This document shows positions 52,821-62,898 of a stretch of 64,000 nucleotides of DNA, piece after piece. A program made the translations under genes and the position numbers. The notes under the pieces are model-generated. The model saw only the letters and a list, made by a program, of their open reading frames with translations, was not told the DNA's origin and did no database searches. Origin of the DNA: an uncultured Roseburia sp. (GTDB lineage Bacteria; Bacillota; Clostridia; Lachnospirales; Lachnospiraceae); contig CANRYS010000001.1 in the NCBI GenBank assembly GCA_947644305.1, positions 62,001-126,000 of the forward strand. The letters are read 5' to 3'. The stretch's first letter is position 1. Every line of letters begins with the position of its first letter.

Positions 52821-54227
52821 TTACTTGCATTTATCCTTTTTATTTAATCCCAAACAATAATCTGCTATTTCTTTTGCATATAAATCTAAAGCATCTATTA
52901 TTGTTTTATTTGATTTCCAGTTTTTCTTATTACTGTTTTGTAAAAGTATTGATAATTCTGTAAGTGCTATTATTACATTGTTTGATTTAATATCCTTACG
53001 TATTAAAGAAATCAGTTTCATAAAGCTTTTATGGTAATCTCCCATCTGCTTTACATCATATCCAATTTCATGAAATTTCTTCATTGTTTCTGTACTTAGT
53101 TCTTCAAATTTTATGTTCAATTCTTTTGCAGGAGAATAAGCACTCCACTCTCCAAGATTCGCAACATAATTTATGCCCAAGATAGCAGCATCTGGGATTT
53201 TTTTTCTTCGTAAATATTCAATAACTGTTTCTGGCATTGAGATAAAATGCTGGGTATCTGAATCAAAAATATCTCTAATCTGCTGCTCAAAATAATGTGT
53301 CGTATGGCATGCCAAAGCTAACAAATCAACCTTTTGTAATTTTAAACTTTCTACAGCATCCAATAAAACAGACTGCGTTGCTAACTCACGCTTATCCAGT
53401 TCCATTGATAATCCCATTGCAGGTATAGAAGCAATATATACCTTAGGTAGTGACATATCACCCAAAAAATGTTCCCCTAAAATTTCAGATATATTGTCAT
53501 TGATACTACGCCACAATGTCATTCCTGAATCTGGTCCATTTCCCGTTATGATACCAATTGACTTAGGATTGGTGCAATTTGGAAGATCATGAGTTAACAA
53601 CTCTCTATCCTGAACAGCTATAGAAGCTACTTTATGTTTCGGAATACTTTCTATAACCTGTGTCACATCAAATTCTATTCCACAATAATGATTTCCTGCG
53701 TTAGTCATCATTGTACCAGGATATTTAGAAATTGGTTTAATTAATCCACAATCGAATATTTGTAATAAATTACCTGAAGAATTTATACATAAAGAAATCG
53801 GATTAACTACCCCAAATTCTAATCCAAAGTTTTTTCTTAGCAATTCTTCTGATAAAATCTGTATTTCTGTTTCATATTCCATAATAGATTGTACAGAATT
53901 AAAATCAATTTCCATATGTCCTCTGCAATGCATTGCAATAAATGTTTCATCACCATTTTTATCTACAGCCACACCAACAATAGATTTTAATTCGTCATAC
54001 AAAGGTATACCTATATGTCCAAGACGATATCGTTTGCTTCTTGCATCTCGACATGTGCCTGCAAATTGATTTCTAGAAAGTATATATCCAATTTTGTGAT
54101 CAACACAATATTCAATAATTTTTTTAACATTATCAGAATAACTATCCGTTGCCCCTATACTTTTATTAGCTATTAATAATTCCTTTTCTAACGACTTAGG
54201 TAACGTTAAATAATTTGCAGTAAATAT
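52821..54227 (-). CDS. Asp/Glu racemase-like protein with YbaK-like N-terminal domain
   Basis: 468 residues if translation begins at ATA 54227, which lies 8 nt after AGGGG. No ATG, GTG or TTG is in frame before TTG 54002, yet the intervening 75 codons are open and continuous with the domain (LTLPKSLEKELLIANKSIGA). The N-terminal 210 residues resemble YbaK/EbsC tRNA-editing proteins (LCINSSGNLLQIFD, MMTNAGNHYCGIEFDVTQVI). The C-terminal half is a racemase fold with SIGIITGNGPDSGMTLWRSI and the first cysteine in LLALACHTTHYF. The second catalytic Cys (usually GCTEL) is replaced by Leu in IIALTELSILL. Racemisation is therefore doubtful. Confidence 0.7.
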   Translation of the reverse strand: MFTANYLTLPKSLEKELLIANKSIGATDSYSDNVKKIIEYCVDHKIGYILSRNQFAGTCRDARSKRYRLGHIGIPLYDELKSIVGVAVDKNGDETFIAMHCRGHMEIDFNSVQSIMEYETEIQILSEELLRKNFGLEFGVVNPISLCINSSGNLLQIFDCGLIKPISKYPGTMMTNAGNHYCGIEFDVTQVIESIPKHKVASIAVQDRELLTHDLPNCTNPKSIGIITGNGPDSGMTLWRSINDNISEILGEHFLGDMSLPKVYIASIPAMGLSMELDKRELATQSVLLDAVESLKLQKVDLLALACHTTHYFEQQIRDIFDSDTQHFISMPETVIEYLRRKKIPDAAILGINYVANLGEWSAYSPAKELNIKFEELSTETMKKFHEIGYDVKQMGDYHKSFMKLISLIRKDIKSNNVIIALTELSILLQNSNKKNWKSNKTIIDALDLYAKEIADYCLGLNKKDKCK

Positions 54228-54264
54228 TTTAATTTCCCCTTTCTTAGTATCTTACATAAGATAT

Positions 54265-56367
54265 TTATGCAACACGAGTAAATATACTTAATTGAATGCT
54301 TTGAAAGGAAATATAATGTCCACTGTCTGAATAAACCTGCAAAGCCATATAATCAAATCCCGCATTTACTATTTTTCTTACCTTCTCAGTAACTTGTCGA
54401 TTTATGTTTATATCAACATTATTACCATCTGCATCTTTCTCAAATATCTGACTCAAAGTACAAATTAAATTGTCTGGCATCAAATGTTCTGTACCACTAG
54501 GGCTTAAATAAATGCTAATTGATACCTCTTTTTTCTCAGATTCTGGAGAATTACGTAATAACTTTACTCCCTTTATTCTTAAAACAGCATCATTGATCAA
54601 AGAGGGATCTATTTGGTAATAGGAAAAATCTCTATCATCTCCATAATAAAGTGGTTTAACGTAGAAACAATCGTTTTGACTTGATTCATACTTTATGTTA
54701 TAAGTATTAAATGTAAGTTCACCAACTAAATTCTCCTGCATCTTTTGCTTTATTCCTTCAATTCCCAACGAGCCTTCTTGTGCAAATAGCCATTTGAGTT
54801 TACAATATGCTGCTTCCCTAGTCATATCACCACCATTAATGACACCAATATCAAACAGACCTGCATTAGTTTCAAAAAGTCTCAATTCAACTTGCCCTTC
54901 ATTACATTGAGTCAAATTTATTACAATTATATTTTGGGAAATTAATTTTTCAAGTTTCTTTAAGAAATTTTTTTCAGGCCTAATAGGGTCCTGATAATCT
55001 GGTCCATTGCCTGTACCATATGTACGAATTATCAAACCATCCAAGTCATTATTTTGATTTATAGTATCAAAAATAGACATGTCCATATCAGGGTACACAT
55101 CCAGCATACAAATTTTCTTATCTGGCAATGCTTCAGTTGAATTAATAATTTCTGCCTTTTTCTCTACTTTTCGTAAAAATCTATGATTTAACTGCATCTT
55201 ATCATGTTCAACTGTACCCAAATTCTCATAATTTGGTGTATAAAATCCCTCTGTAGTACTAATTGCATGCTTCTTTGTTGATCGATTTCCCCTTAAAAGC
55301 AAATTTCCATAAAATATGCATACTTCATTAATATAGGCTGAATCATCTGACCCCACGGCTGTAATAGCACGAATAACATTTTGTTCCGCATCACTATGTA
55401 ATTCAATCAAAGGAATTTCAGCCCCCGTAATGATGACAGGTTTCCTTAACTCTTTTCCAAGCATAAATGAAAGTGCAGATGCCGTATAAGCCATAGTATT
55501 CGCACCATGAAGAATAACAAACCCCTTATAATATTTATACAACAGCTTAATTATTTGGGCTAATTTACACCAATCCTTGCTAGTAATATTAGAAGAATCT
55601 AAAAGCTTTTCGTATGAATAAAAATGTATATCATATTTTAAACTGCTTATTTTAGGAATATGTTTTACCACATCTTTAATGCCACCAATAACTAGAGGAG
55701 AATCTACTTGACTTTCGTCCTTCCTTATCATACCTACAGTACCGCCAGTATATATCACACATACAGGTTTATCCAAATATATTCTGTCTGTAGGTATATT
55801 TTTTCCTATTTCGCTATATCTTTCATTAATTTGTTCTATAGCATTATCAACAAACCTAATATTTTCATTTTTATATGAACTTAGTGATGGTTTTATTGCT
55901 TGTAGTGTACTAACAATATTTTTAGAAAAATATGAAAATTTTAAATTAGATACATTGATTTCTCTCCAATTAATAGTATTTAATTTTTTTGAATAGTCAA
56001 ATATTTTATCACTAAGTGAAGTATGAAATTTATATCCGATATTTTCAATTGATCTAAAGTCAATAGCAAAAGCAACAATTACTTTGCTAGTTTGCTGTTT
56101 CTGATATAACTCCTGCAATTCAAATAAACACTGTGAATCCAAATAATAACTAGGAGTCCGTACCAGCAAAAATAAATGCGAGTCAGAAATATCTTTTGAA
56201 ATTTGAACTTTATCATACTCATACTCATCTTTGCGTATTCTAAAAATCATTTGTAGTTCGATCCCCGTCTTACGTTTTAGGTGTGAATAAAAATTGTCTA
56301 CAAGTTGCTGAATCTCATTGTCAACATTATCAGATATTGAATAACTAACATATAAATCTGCAACCAT
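54265..56367 (-). CDS. TIR-asparaginase fusion protein
   Basis: 700 residues from ATG 56367 (GAGAGTAGGG upstream); the open frame reaches back to 56409. Residues 1-150 form a TIR-like domain: LYVSYSISDNVDNEIQQLVD, LFLLVRTPSYYLDSQ and the putative catalytic Glu in CLFELQELYQKQ. Residues about 205-540 match type I L-asparaginases: VCVIYTGGTVGMIRKDES, LLDSSNITSKDWCKLAQI, VILHGANTMAYTASALSFML, LLLRGNRSTKKHA. In the second catalytic motif HGTDT the Thr is Ala and the Asp is Asn, so it probably binds but does not hydrolyse. The C-terminal 160 residues are unknown. Third gene of the operon. Confidence 0.85.
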   Translation of the reverse strand: MVADLYVSYSISDNVDNEIQQLVDNFYSHLKRKTGIELQMIFRIRKDEYEYDKVQISKDISDSHLFLLVRTPSYYLDSQCLFELQELYQKQQTSKVIVAFAIDFRSIENIGYKFHTSLSDKIFDYSKKLNTINWREINVSNLKFSYFSKNIVSTLQAIKPSLSSYKNENIRFVDNAIEQINERYSEIGKNIPTDRIYLDKPVCVIYTGGTVGMIRKDESQVDSPLVIGGIKDVVKHIPKISSLKYDIHFYSYEKLLDSSNITSKDWCKLAQIIKLLYKYYKGFVILHGANTMAYTASALSFMLGKELRKPVIITGAEIPLIELHSDAEQNVIRAITAVGSDDSAYINEVCIFYGNLLLRGNRSTKKHAISTTEGFYTPNYENLGTVEHDKMQLNHRFLRKVEKKAEIINSTEALPDKKICMLDVYPDMDMSIFDTINQNNDLDGLIIRTYGTGNGPDYQDPIRPEKNFLKKLEKLISQNIIVINLTQCNEGQVELRLFETNAGLFDIGVINGGDMTREAAYCKLKWLFAQEGSLGIEGIKQKMQENLVGELTFNTYNIKYESSQNDCFYVKPLYYGDDRDFSYYQIDPSLINDAVLRIKGVKLLRNSPESEKKEVSISIYLSPSGTEHLMPDNLICTLSQIFEKDADGNNVDININRQVTEKVRKIVNAGFDYMALQVYSDSGHYISFQSIQLSIFTRVA

Positions 56368-56405
56368 ATCGTCCCTACTCTCTTTAAAAAATATGTATAA
56401 AATTA

Positions 56406-57515
56406 TCAACCTCTATCTTCTTCAACATCTAAACGCTTACTTATCTCGCCTCTATAATCTTTGAGCATTTCACCTCTAATGGTATCATACGGAAGATTCT
56501 GTGCCAACAGCCAGCCCAGCTTAGTTGTCATAGATTCCATACTCATATCCCATGCAGGTATGGCTCCTAGTTCTCTTGCCAATTCTCCAGGAGTGTTTAC
56601 TGCCATACTTGCAATGCCATCAGGTGCTTGAGTTGTTATTACTATAGGTATTTCTTTCGATTTCAAATAAACAAATGCTTCACGAAGATTATCAAATGTG
56701 TCTTTCTCTGATCCAATATTTGGATCTCCAGCACCCGTTGATCTCATAATAATACCTTTTACATTTTCCTCATCCTTTTTGCCTTCAACAAGTCTACTAA
56801 AAAATTCTTTATTCATACCCGGAAATTCAGTCAATGAAATAATATTTTTCATCTTGAAAGATGAACGAATATCTAACTCATCTTTTTTTACAGCTACTCC
56901 ATAATAACTGTTATGAGTTTCTAAAGCTTTATCATCAAATCTCATAACACGGCCAATTCTCCCTAAACTTGCTTTAGCATTAAATGTTTTAAATGCATCG
57001 TATTCAAATTCGGTTGTCTTTTTCACCCTTGAACCTGTTATAATATGACTACCAAAAACTGCTATCACTCCTTTAATAACTGTTCTAGACTGTGCAGCAA
57101 CTCTAAACGCATTTTCTAAATTTGTTTCAGCATCTGACCCAAAATCACCATAAGGTACTTGTGACCCAGTGAGAATAACAGGTTTACTAATTTGCCCCAA
57201 TCCAAAAGCAAGTGCCGCACATGTGTAACCCAAAGTATTTGTGCCATGAGTAATGATAAAGGCATTATATTTTTCGTAATTCTCATAAATGATATCAATT
57301 AATTTTTTCCAACGGTCTGGTGTAACATTAGAACTATCAATCTGATAAGCATCAATTGTTTCGATTGTATCAATATGATACTCATCTTTTTTATCAATAA
57401 TATGACTAAGCAAAGTTGAAGCATTCTTTCCCAAGTCATTTGATGCAATTCCACTCTCTGCTTTGCTCTGAGCAATAGTACCTCCAGTAGTAATCAACAA
57501 AACTTTCCTTCCCAT
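56406..57515 (-). CDS. L-asparaginase-like protein
   Basis: 369 residues; ATG 57515 has AAGGAGG 8 nt upstream. VLLITTGGTIAQSKAESGIA gives the first nucleophile Thr, QIDSSNVTPDRWKKLIDIIY the substrate loop, THGTNTLGYTCAALAFGLGQ the second motif with Asn in place of Asp, and FGSHIITGSRVKKTTEFEYD the lysine. No signal peptide: cytoplasmic. Weak or altered activity is expected. It ends 38 bp before the TIR-asparaginase, so the two could form mixed oligomers, as asparaginases are dimers of dimers. Confidence 0.85.
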   Translation of the reverse strand: MGRKVLLITTGGTIAQSKAESGIASNDLGKNASTLLSHIIDKKDEYHIDTIETIDAYQIDSSNVTPDRWKKLIDIIYENYEKYNAFIITHGTNTLGYTCAALAFGLGQISKPVILTGSQVPYGDFGSDAETNLENAFRVAAQSRTVIKGVIAVFGSHIITGSRVKKTTEFEYDAFKTFNAKASLGRIGRVMRFDDKALETHNSYYGVAVKKDELDIRSSFKMKNIISLTEFPGMNKEFFSRLVEGKKDEENVKGIIMRSTGAGDPNIGSEKDTFDNLREAFVYLKSKEIPIVITTQAPDGIASMAVNTPGELARELGAIPAWDMSMESMTTKLGWLLAQNLPYDTIRGEMLKDYRGEISKRLDVEEDRG

Positions 57516-57569
57516 ACTTTTTCCTCCTTATTTATACATTAATAAAATTTTATACTCTAAACTATAACT

Positions 57570-58145
57570 TTATTTTTTAAGATACTTTATAAAATATAAT
57601 GTATCTAATTTAGTACCATTATATTCTCTATCATTTGCAACTGTATATGCAAGTGAATAATTATATTTATATAATAAATTAATATGACTTTTATTTGTTG
57701 ACCATGTTCTCGTAGATACATAATCACCTTTATATTTATTTGGAAGATTATTTTCTATATAATTATATAATCTACCAGCTATTCCATATCTCCGATAGTC
57801 CTTATTGATACATATAGTCGATACATAATTATTCAAAGCATCTTTCGAGATGTTTATATCAAATGCTTCACCAAACTTATAATTATATCTAAAACTCATA
57901 ATACCCACTATAAGGTCATCAACAATAGCAAGAATATTCTGTTGCTTTAAAATATCAGTCAAATATTGATATGGATACAAATCAGATAATGTACAACCTA
58001 AATTAAAATTTACTTGTGTTGTTGTATTCCTTGTAGATAATGGAGGAACAAATTCCTTATCACACGCAATAAGTAAATTGTAGATAGATTTAGCTATATC
58101 TGTATTCATATCAATTTGTTCCCAAAATTCAAATTTTATTTGCAT
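57570..58145 (-). CDS. GNAT-family N-acetyltransferase
   Basis: 191 residues from ATG 58145; an ATG at 58166 is an alternative start behind AAAAAGG. The acetyl-CoA motif is STICINKDYRRYGIAGRLYN (V/I-x-x-x-x-R-x-x-G-x-G/A), and the C-terminus has NLLYKYNYSLAYTVANDREY. The N-terminal NLLIACDKEFVPPLSTRNTT is unusual. First gene of the AT-rich operon, 54 bp before the asparaginase-like gene. The acceptor is unknown; modifying an amino acid or a partner protein are both possible. Confidence 0.8.
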   Translation of the reverse strand: MQIKFEFWEQIDMNTDIAKSIYNLLIACDKEFVPPLSTRNTTTQVNFNLGCTLSDLYPYQYLTDILKQQNILAIVDDLIVGIMSFRYNYKFGEAFDINISKDALNNYVSTICINKDYRRYGIAGRLYNYIENNLPNKYKGDYVSTRTWSTNKSHINLLYKYNYSLAYTVANDREYNGTKLDTLYFIKYLKK

Positions 58146-58463
58146 ATTTTCAAATTCACACCTCATCCTTTTTATTTATAATAGATATATGTAAAATATT
58201 AAACCCATACCATTTACTATCCCTAGAAAAAATAATACTCTTATACTTATATAACCATTTAAACAACCGTCTTCAGCAAATATAATCAAGACTGCCAAAA
58301 ATTTAAATCATAACAAATCTAGTTTCTTTCTCTATATTTCCATGCATTTAAAAGAATCCAACTATTTTATATCCATAACATGTATTAAAAAAACAATTAA
58401 TCTTTAGTTCTCATTTAAATTAATTAGTGTCATGGTAATATGCATAAAAAGTCCCATTATATA

Positions 58464-58637
58464 ATATCTCACTTTTCGCAAAACTTCTTATCCGGTATCA
58501 TATCTCACATATTGAAGTCAACCATCTCTACCAGTCTATTTTTAATTATAAACCTTCCAATTAATTATACAATATGGCTACACCATACTTTGTCAAATAG
58601 AAAAGAACTTTGTAATACATTGTCGAAAGTGAGATAT
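58464..58637. repeat. Widely spaced inverted repeat upstream of the TIR operon
   Basis: ATATCTCACTTTTCG (58464-58478) and CGAAAGTGAGATAT (58624-58637) match as an inverted repeat with one base gap, 145 bp apart. A further ATATCTCAC lies near 58500. The stretch 58167-58832 is otherwise AT-rich and without a supported gene. An ORF at 58440-58730 lacks a ribosome site. Confidence 0.5.
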
Positions 58638-58832
58638 TTAATTATTTCCTGTTTTCATTTGCCCTCCCATATACTCCCCTCTCCCCCACTTATAAATACA
58701 ACTCCACCAGCCTCTTTTCTTCCCCTATAATCTAAAGAAAAAAGTACGTTTATACCATGCCAAAAAAGTATTGTCTCTCCATTTTTACTTTCTTAATGTA
58801 TGGTATTAACATGCTTATTAGGAGGTTCTACC

Positions 58833-59180
58833 ATGAATTATAATCCAAAACCCTTTGGCACAGTTTTGAAGAATGCACGAATGGATAAAAAACTTACCCA
58901 GGCGGAATTGGCAGAGATACTTGATATCTCTTTATCCTATTTAAAAGACCTTGAGCGGTTTCGGAATAACCCCAGTTATGAGATCTTTGAAAAGGTAATA
59001 CATTATTTTAACCTTTCGGCAGATACTGTGATTTATCCAAATAAAAATATAACCGATAATACATACCAGCAGATTGAACGTCTCTTAACCCGATGCGACA
59101 ATGGACAGCTGGAAGTAATACTTGCCACCACCAAAGCATTGCTATCCATGGACGGAACCTCCTCAGAACCGGAACAATAA
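58833..59180 (+). CDS. XRE-family transcriptional regulator
   Basis: 115 residues from ATG 58833 behind AGGAGG. A complete Cro/C1 helix-turn-helix: FGTVLKNARMDKKLTQAELA, LSYLKDLERFRNNPSYEIF. The C-terminal helix region (QQIERLLTRCDNGQLEVI) probably dimerises. Divergent from the TIR operon across 690 bp containing repeated ATATCTCAC motifs, so it could control that operon or its own mobile context. Confidence 0.9.
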   Translation: MNYNPKPFGTVLKNARMDKKLTQAELAEILDISLSYLKDLERFRNNPSYEIFEKVIHYFNLSADTVIYPNKNITDNTYQQIERLLTRCDNGQLEVILATTKALLSMDGTSSEPEQ

Positions 59181-59218
59181 GTAATATTTTAATCCAATAG
59201 ACCCCCTTTTCTAATCTG

Positions 59219-59404
59219 ACTCGACGGCACGATCTTGAACCCTGTTTCATCGTGCCGTCGAGCTCCCCCCACAAAGAAAGGCTCATTTCTGCACCTGGAT
59301 TACTGTGCAAAAATGAGCCTGTATTCTATTTATTTCCCTAACTCGATGGCGCTATTTTGCTGCTAGCACAGAACGAAACAGGGTTCAAATTGGCACCGTC
59401 GAGC
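59219..59404. mobile_element. Inverted-repeat element with internal hairpins (MITE-like)
   Basis: The ends CTCGACGGCACGATCTTGAA and, on the other strand, CTCGACGGTGCCAATTTGAA both continue ACCCTGTTTC, a roughly 29-bp imperfect terminal repeat. Inside are a perfect CTCGACGGCACGAT hairpin (59220-59262) and an AGGCTCATTT/AAATGAGCCT hairpin (about 59279-59322). It also terminates the XRE and chemoreceptor genes. Confidence 0.5.
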
Positions 59405-59431
59405 TATTCTATCAAACAAATATATTTCCAC

Positions 59432-61432
59432 TCAGACCTTAAAAGATGCCACCGTCTGGTTCAAGAGTTCACTCAACCGAAATAATTCTTCCATCTTCTC
59501 CAGAACAGCATTGGAATTTTCATTGGAACTCTGGGCGGACTGTTCCATGCCCTGCATATACACCTTGATCTCTCCCACCAGGGCCGCGATCGACTGGAGC
59601 GACGCATTGATCCCTTCCATGCTGGCGCTCATCTGCCTGGAAGCGGTCCCAAGATCACCGGAGATTCCGCTGTAAAATACAGCATCCTGCTTATACATTC
59701 TCGCCAGCTCCGTCATGCCCTGATAGTCCTTCATCACCTTTTCGTTCATAAATTCTAATACTTCTCTGGACCTGCCAGATAGCACCGATACATTTTGTAC
59801 CACGTCCTCTGTCACCTGCCGGATCTTATCCACAGCTTCTCTGGAATTGTCCGCCAACTGGCGAATCTCATCTGCCACCACGGCAAATCCCTTCCCCGCC
59901 TCTCCGGCTCTCGCCGCCTCAATGGAAGCATTCAGCGCCAGAAGGTTCGTCTGGGAACTAATGGAAAGGATTTCCTCGGTCAGTGTATCGATATCCCGCA
60001 CCCTCTGGCTGTCCGCAATGGCTTTTTCCAGTTCGGTCTTCGTCTCACTGTAGAGAGAAACCGCTTCTCTCTCCGATCTTTCTGAATTTTCATGCTGCTT
60101 TCCAGCGCGGCTCATGATATCACTTGACTGCTCTGCCGCCTCCCCAGCTTTCTTTGCCACATCTTCAACTAAAATACCTAATTCCTGTCCTGTGATCTTT
60201 ATATGTTCTGCCAGTTCATTTGCCTCGGTAGTCTGTCTCATCACCTGCACCACAGAACTCAGGATGTCAGAGATCCCCTGGGTGAGCACCGCCATCTCGG
60301 TAGACGTCCCCTCCGCGATAGTTCCAATGCTCTCTGCTTCCTCTTTCGTATGAAGAATAATACCCCGGATCTGCTGTTTTACCTCCGACGTCGCCCTGTG
60401 AATCTGCTCTGTCTCATCCTTATATTCTTTTGGAATTACTTTTTCACTAACTGTATTTTCCGAAAAATCTCCTGAGGCAAACTGCTTTAACATCTGCACC
60501 GGCGCCAGCATCCTGCCAATCAGCCCCGCCATAAACACCGTGACAAGAGCGATGATCACCAGCGCCACCACGATCGCCACCACAAGCATAGCTGTCAGGG
60601 AACTTAAGACATTGGCAGTCGGTACCACCACACCCAGTTTCCATCTGCTGCCCTCTATAACTGAAACCGCAAAGTAACACTCCCTGCCATCGTAGTCCTC
60701 TCTCTTTACCACACCATGTTCCGTGTCTCCCATCAGATCTGCCAGTCCCGGCATAATATCCGCCACTTTCACCGCACTGTCCTCTTTGGGCTCATAATCT
60801 TTGTTTTTATGAGCCACATACTGCCCGCTGCTGTCCGCCAAAAATCCGTATACACCCTCTTCGTAATTAATGCTTCCGGTCAGATCCGTTACTGTGCCCA
60901 GCGTCACATCCAGACCAATAACTGCTGCCAGTTCTCCCTCTATGTAAACAGGTGATGCAATAGTGGTACACATCTGATTGGTAAGTACGTCCCAATAGGG
61001 ATCTGTCACAATGGTGGTCTTTTTTTCCGCAGCCTGCTGATACCATCCGCGCTGTACCGGATCGTATCCCTCAGGGATCTCAGCGTCCCGGTTCGACTGG
61101 ATGAACTTACTGTCTTTTGTGCCACAGTACAGATTTAACAGCTCTTCCCTTCCCTCCGAATAGGTGTCCATCACAGATTGAATAAACACATCATCCATAT
61201 TTTCGGCCGCCTCAATGCTATTGGCTGCTCCCTCTGCTAGCATCTTCTCATTCTCAATCCAGGTATTGATCTCTCCGGCATACCGGTCTGCATTCAATTG
61301 AACAGCCTCCGTCTGATTTTGGATCAAATGCTTCCCCGCCACGATGACAATTCCAACCGTTGTCAGAATAATACTTAGCGCAACAATAAATATAACACTG
61401 ATCGTCAATTTTCCTTTAATCGTTTTCCTCAT
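59432..61432 (-). CDS. Methyl-accepting chemotaxis protein with dCache sensor
   Basis: 666 residues from ATG 61432 (GGAGAGAG upstream). A transmembrane helix (about 8-30), a periplasmic dCache_1 ligand domain ([34 protein letters not shown]), a second helix (about 280-305) and a HAMP segment. The cytoplasmic signalling hairpin has the highly conserved tip [20 protein letters not shown]. It transmits ligand binding to CheA, or as an orphan to other partners. It lies 23 bp downstream of a GHKL kinase gene. Confidence 0.95.
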   Translation of the reverse strand: MRKTIKGKLTISVIFIVALSIILTTVGIVIVAGKHLIQNQTEAVQLNADRYAGEINTWIENEKMLAEGAANSIEAAENMDDVFIQSVMDTYSEGREELLNLYCGTKDSKFIQSNRDAEIPEGYDPVQRGWYQQAAEKKTTIVTDPYWDVLTNQMCTTIASPVYIEGELAAVIGLDVTLGTVTDLTGSINYEEGVYGFLADSSGQYVAHKNKDYEPKEDSAVKVADIMPGLADLMGDTEHGVVKREDYDGRECYFAVSVIEGSRWKLGVVVPTANVLSSLTAMLVVAIVVALVIIALVTVFMAGLIGRMLAPVQMLKQFASGDFSENTVSEKVIPKEYKDETEQIHRATSEVKQQIRGIILHTKEEAESIGTIAEGTSTEMAVLTQGISDILSSVVQVMRQTTEANELAEHIKITGQELGILVEDVAKKAGEAAEQSSDIMSRAGKQHENSERSEREAVSLYSETKTELEKAIADSQRVRDIDTLTEEILSISSQTNLLALNASIEAARAGEAGKGFAVVADEIRQLADNSREAVDKIRQVTEDVVQNVSVLSGRSREVLEFMNEKVMKDYQGMTELARMYKQDAVFYSGISGDLGTASRQMSASMEGINASLQSIAALVGEIKVYMQGMEQSAQSSNENSNAVLEKMEELFRLSELLNQTVASFKV

Positions 61433-61455
61433 AACTCTCTCCATTTCTTTTTGAT

Positions 61456-62793
61456 TCACTGATCCTGTGGCAGATTCAACAGGATTCTGGCAATAAACAT
61501 ACCATTTTCTACCGAAAACTCCGCTTCCCCATGATAATAAGATACTACCTTTAACACACTGGATATCCCGATGCCCCGTTCTGACACCGGCACCCCGTTT
61601 TTCATTTTTATGTCCTCACCGCAGGTATTCCTGCACTGGACCACAATCTTTTTACCCTTGCAGGTGACTTGAATATGGATTTTATTTTCTGGTAAATGGG
61701 AAGCCATACAGCCATGGATCGCATTTTCAAAAATATTGGCAATGATCACAACCAGATCCGTATCCCGCACAGCAATGTCCCCTGGAACCTGTGCCTGCAT
61801 GGCCACCTCGATGTCTTCCTTTTTCGCCCTCCTGGCGTAGACGGTCAGAATATTGCTGATGGTCTCATTCCCACAAATACACTCTGTCTCCCGGTTCTCT
61901 ACATCTTCCCTGTACTGCTTCACATAGTCAAGCAGTTTATCGGTCTCCCCGTTACGGATATATTCTTCGATCAGAAGACAGTGATGGCGGATATCATGCC
62001 GGATTCTCGCCGTCTGTTCCTTTGACTCGTTCATCAGCTCCAACTGGCGGTGAATAAAACGTTCATTGGTCTCCAGCAGTTCTTTCTCCACCTGAAAACG
62101 CCATTCCTTTCCTCTGTGCAGATAAAGCTGGAACACCGTATACTGAATGATTCCCGCCATAAAAAACAGCATCACTGTCCTGACCACATGAAACATAGAG
62201 AAATCATGCCTCCCCGGCCAGAATGCCACAATGGCAGCGATCAGGATCGAAAGGACTACCGTGACACTGCTAAACCAGTCCATCTCCTCCCTTAGGTAAT
62301 CAATCCCCTCCAGAAAACTTCTGCGGACCTTAGAGGCGATCAGAAAAAGAATTACGACAGTCATTACCAGACGGATCAAAATATCTGCCCACATCTCCTC
62401 CCCAAACCAGATACGCGCGGCATCTATGCCACAAAACACTGTCAGGGACAGCAGATAAAACCCAATGGTCAGTTTATACAGCGAAAGATATAAGGTATCC
62501 CGGCTCATCCTCACGCAAAAGGTTCCCATCACCGGCAACAAAAGCATGCCTGAAAACCGCACAAAACTTTCCTTGTCAACCAGATACCATAAACTGAAAC
62601 AGACTACCGCCGCCATACCAAACAGTACATAACACCAAATCGTTTTTTTCATGGACAGCCTGGGACGATCCAGCAGCAGAAATACTGCCATCATCAATCC
62701 CGCCCCCATAACATTGCGCAGGGCCGCCACCCAGATAGAACCTCCTAACATCTCTTCCTCCATTCCAAAATACCAGCATAAAAAAACCAGCAC
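61456..62793 (-). CDS. AgrC-like GHKL sensor kinase
   Basis: 445 residues from GTG 62793 (TAGGAG 8 nt upstream). Six or more membrane helices fill the first 220 residues. The phospho-His region reads [20 protein letters not shown] near residue 265. ATPase: N box [15 protein letters not shown] and G box [19 protein letters not shown]. It pairs with the LytTR regulator 105 bp upstream. No AgrD-like peptide was found between them, so the signal is not clear. Confidence 0.92.
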   Translation of the reverse strand: MLVFLCWYFGMEEEMLGGSIWVAALRNVMGAGLMMAVFLLLDRPRLSMKKTIWCYVLFGMAAVVCFSLWYLVDKESFVRFSGMLLLPVMGTFCVRMSRDTLYLSLYKLTIGFYLLSLTVFCGIDAARIWFGEEMWADILIRLVMTVVILFLIASKVRRSFLEGIDYLREEMDWFSSVTVVLSILIAAIVAFWPGRHDFSMFHVVRTVMLFFMAGIIQYTVFQLYLHRGKEWRFQVEKELLETNERFIHRQLELMNESKEQTARIRHDIRHHCLLIEEYIRNGETDKLLDYVKQYREDVENRETECICGNETISNILTVYARRAKKEDIEVAMQAQVPGDIAVRDTDLVVIIANIFENAIHGCMASHLPENKIHIQVTCKGKKIVVQCRNTCGEDIKMKNGVPVSERGIGISSVLKVVSYYHGEAEFSVENGMFIARILLNLPQDQ

Positions 62794-62898
62794 TTCTAAA
62801 ACTCCTATGTACTGGTTTTATTTTAAATAAAATTAACTCATATTAAAAGTATTATAGCACAAACTGCACTTTTCAGGGTACCATTTGCAAATCGGAAC

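Noticed and set aside
58440-58730. 96-codon open frame on the plus strand
   Set aside because: Low-complexity AT-rich translation without ribosome site; it spans the inverted repeats of the intergenic region.
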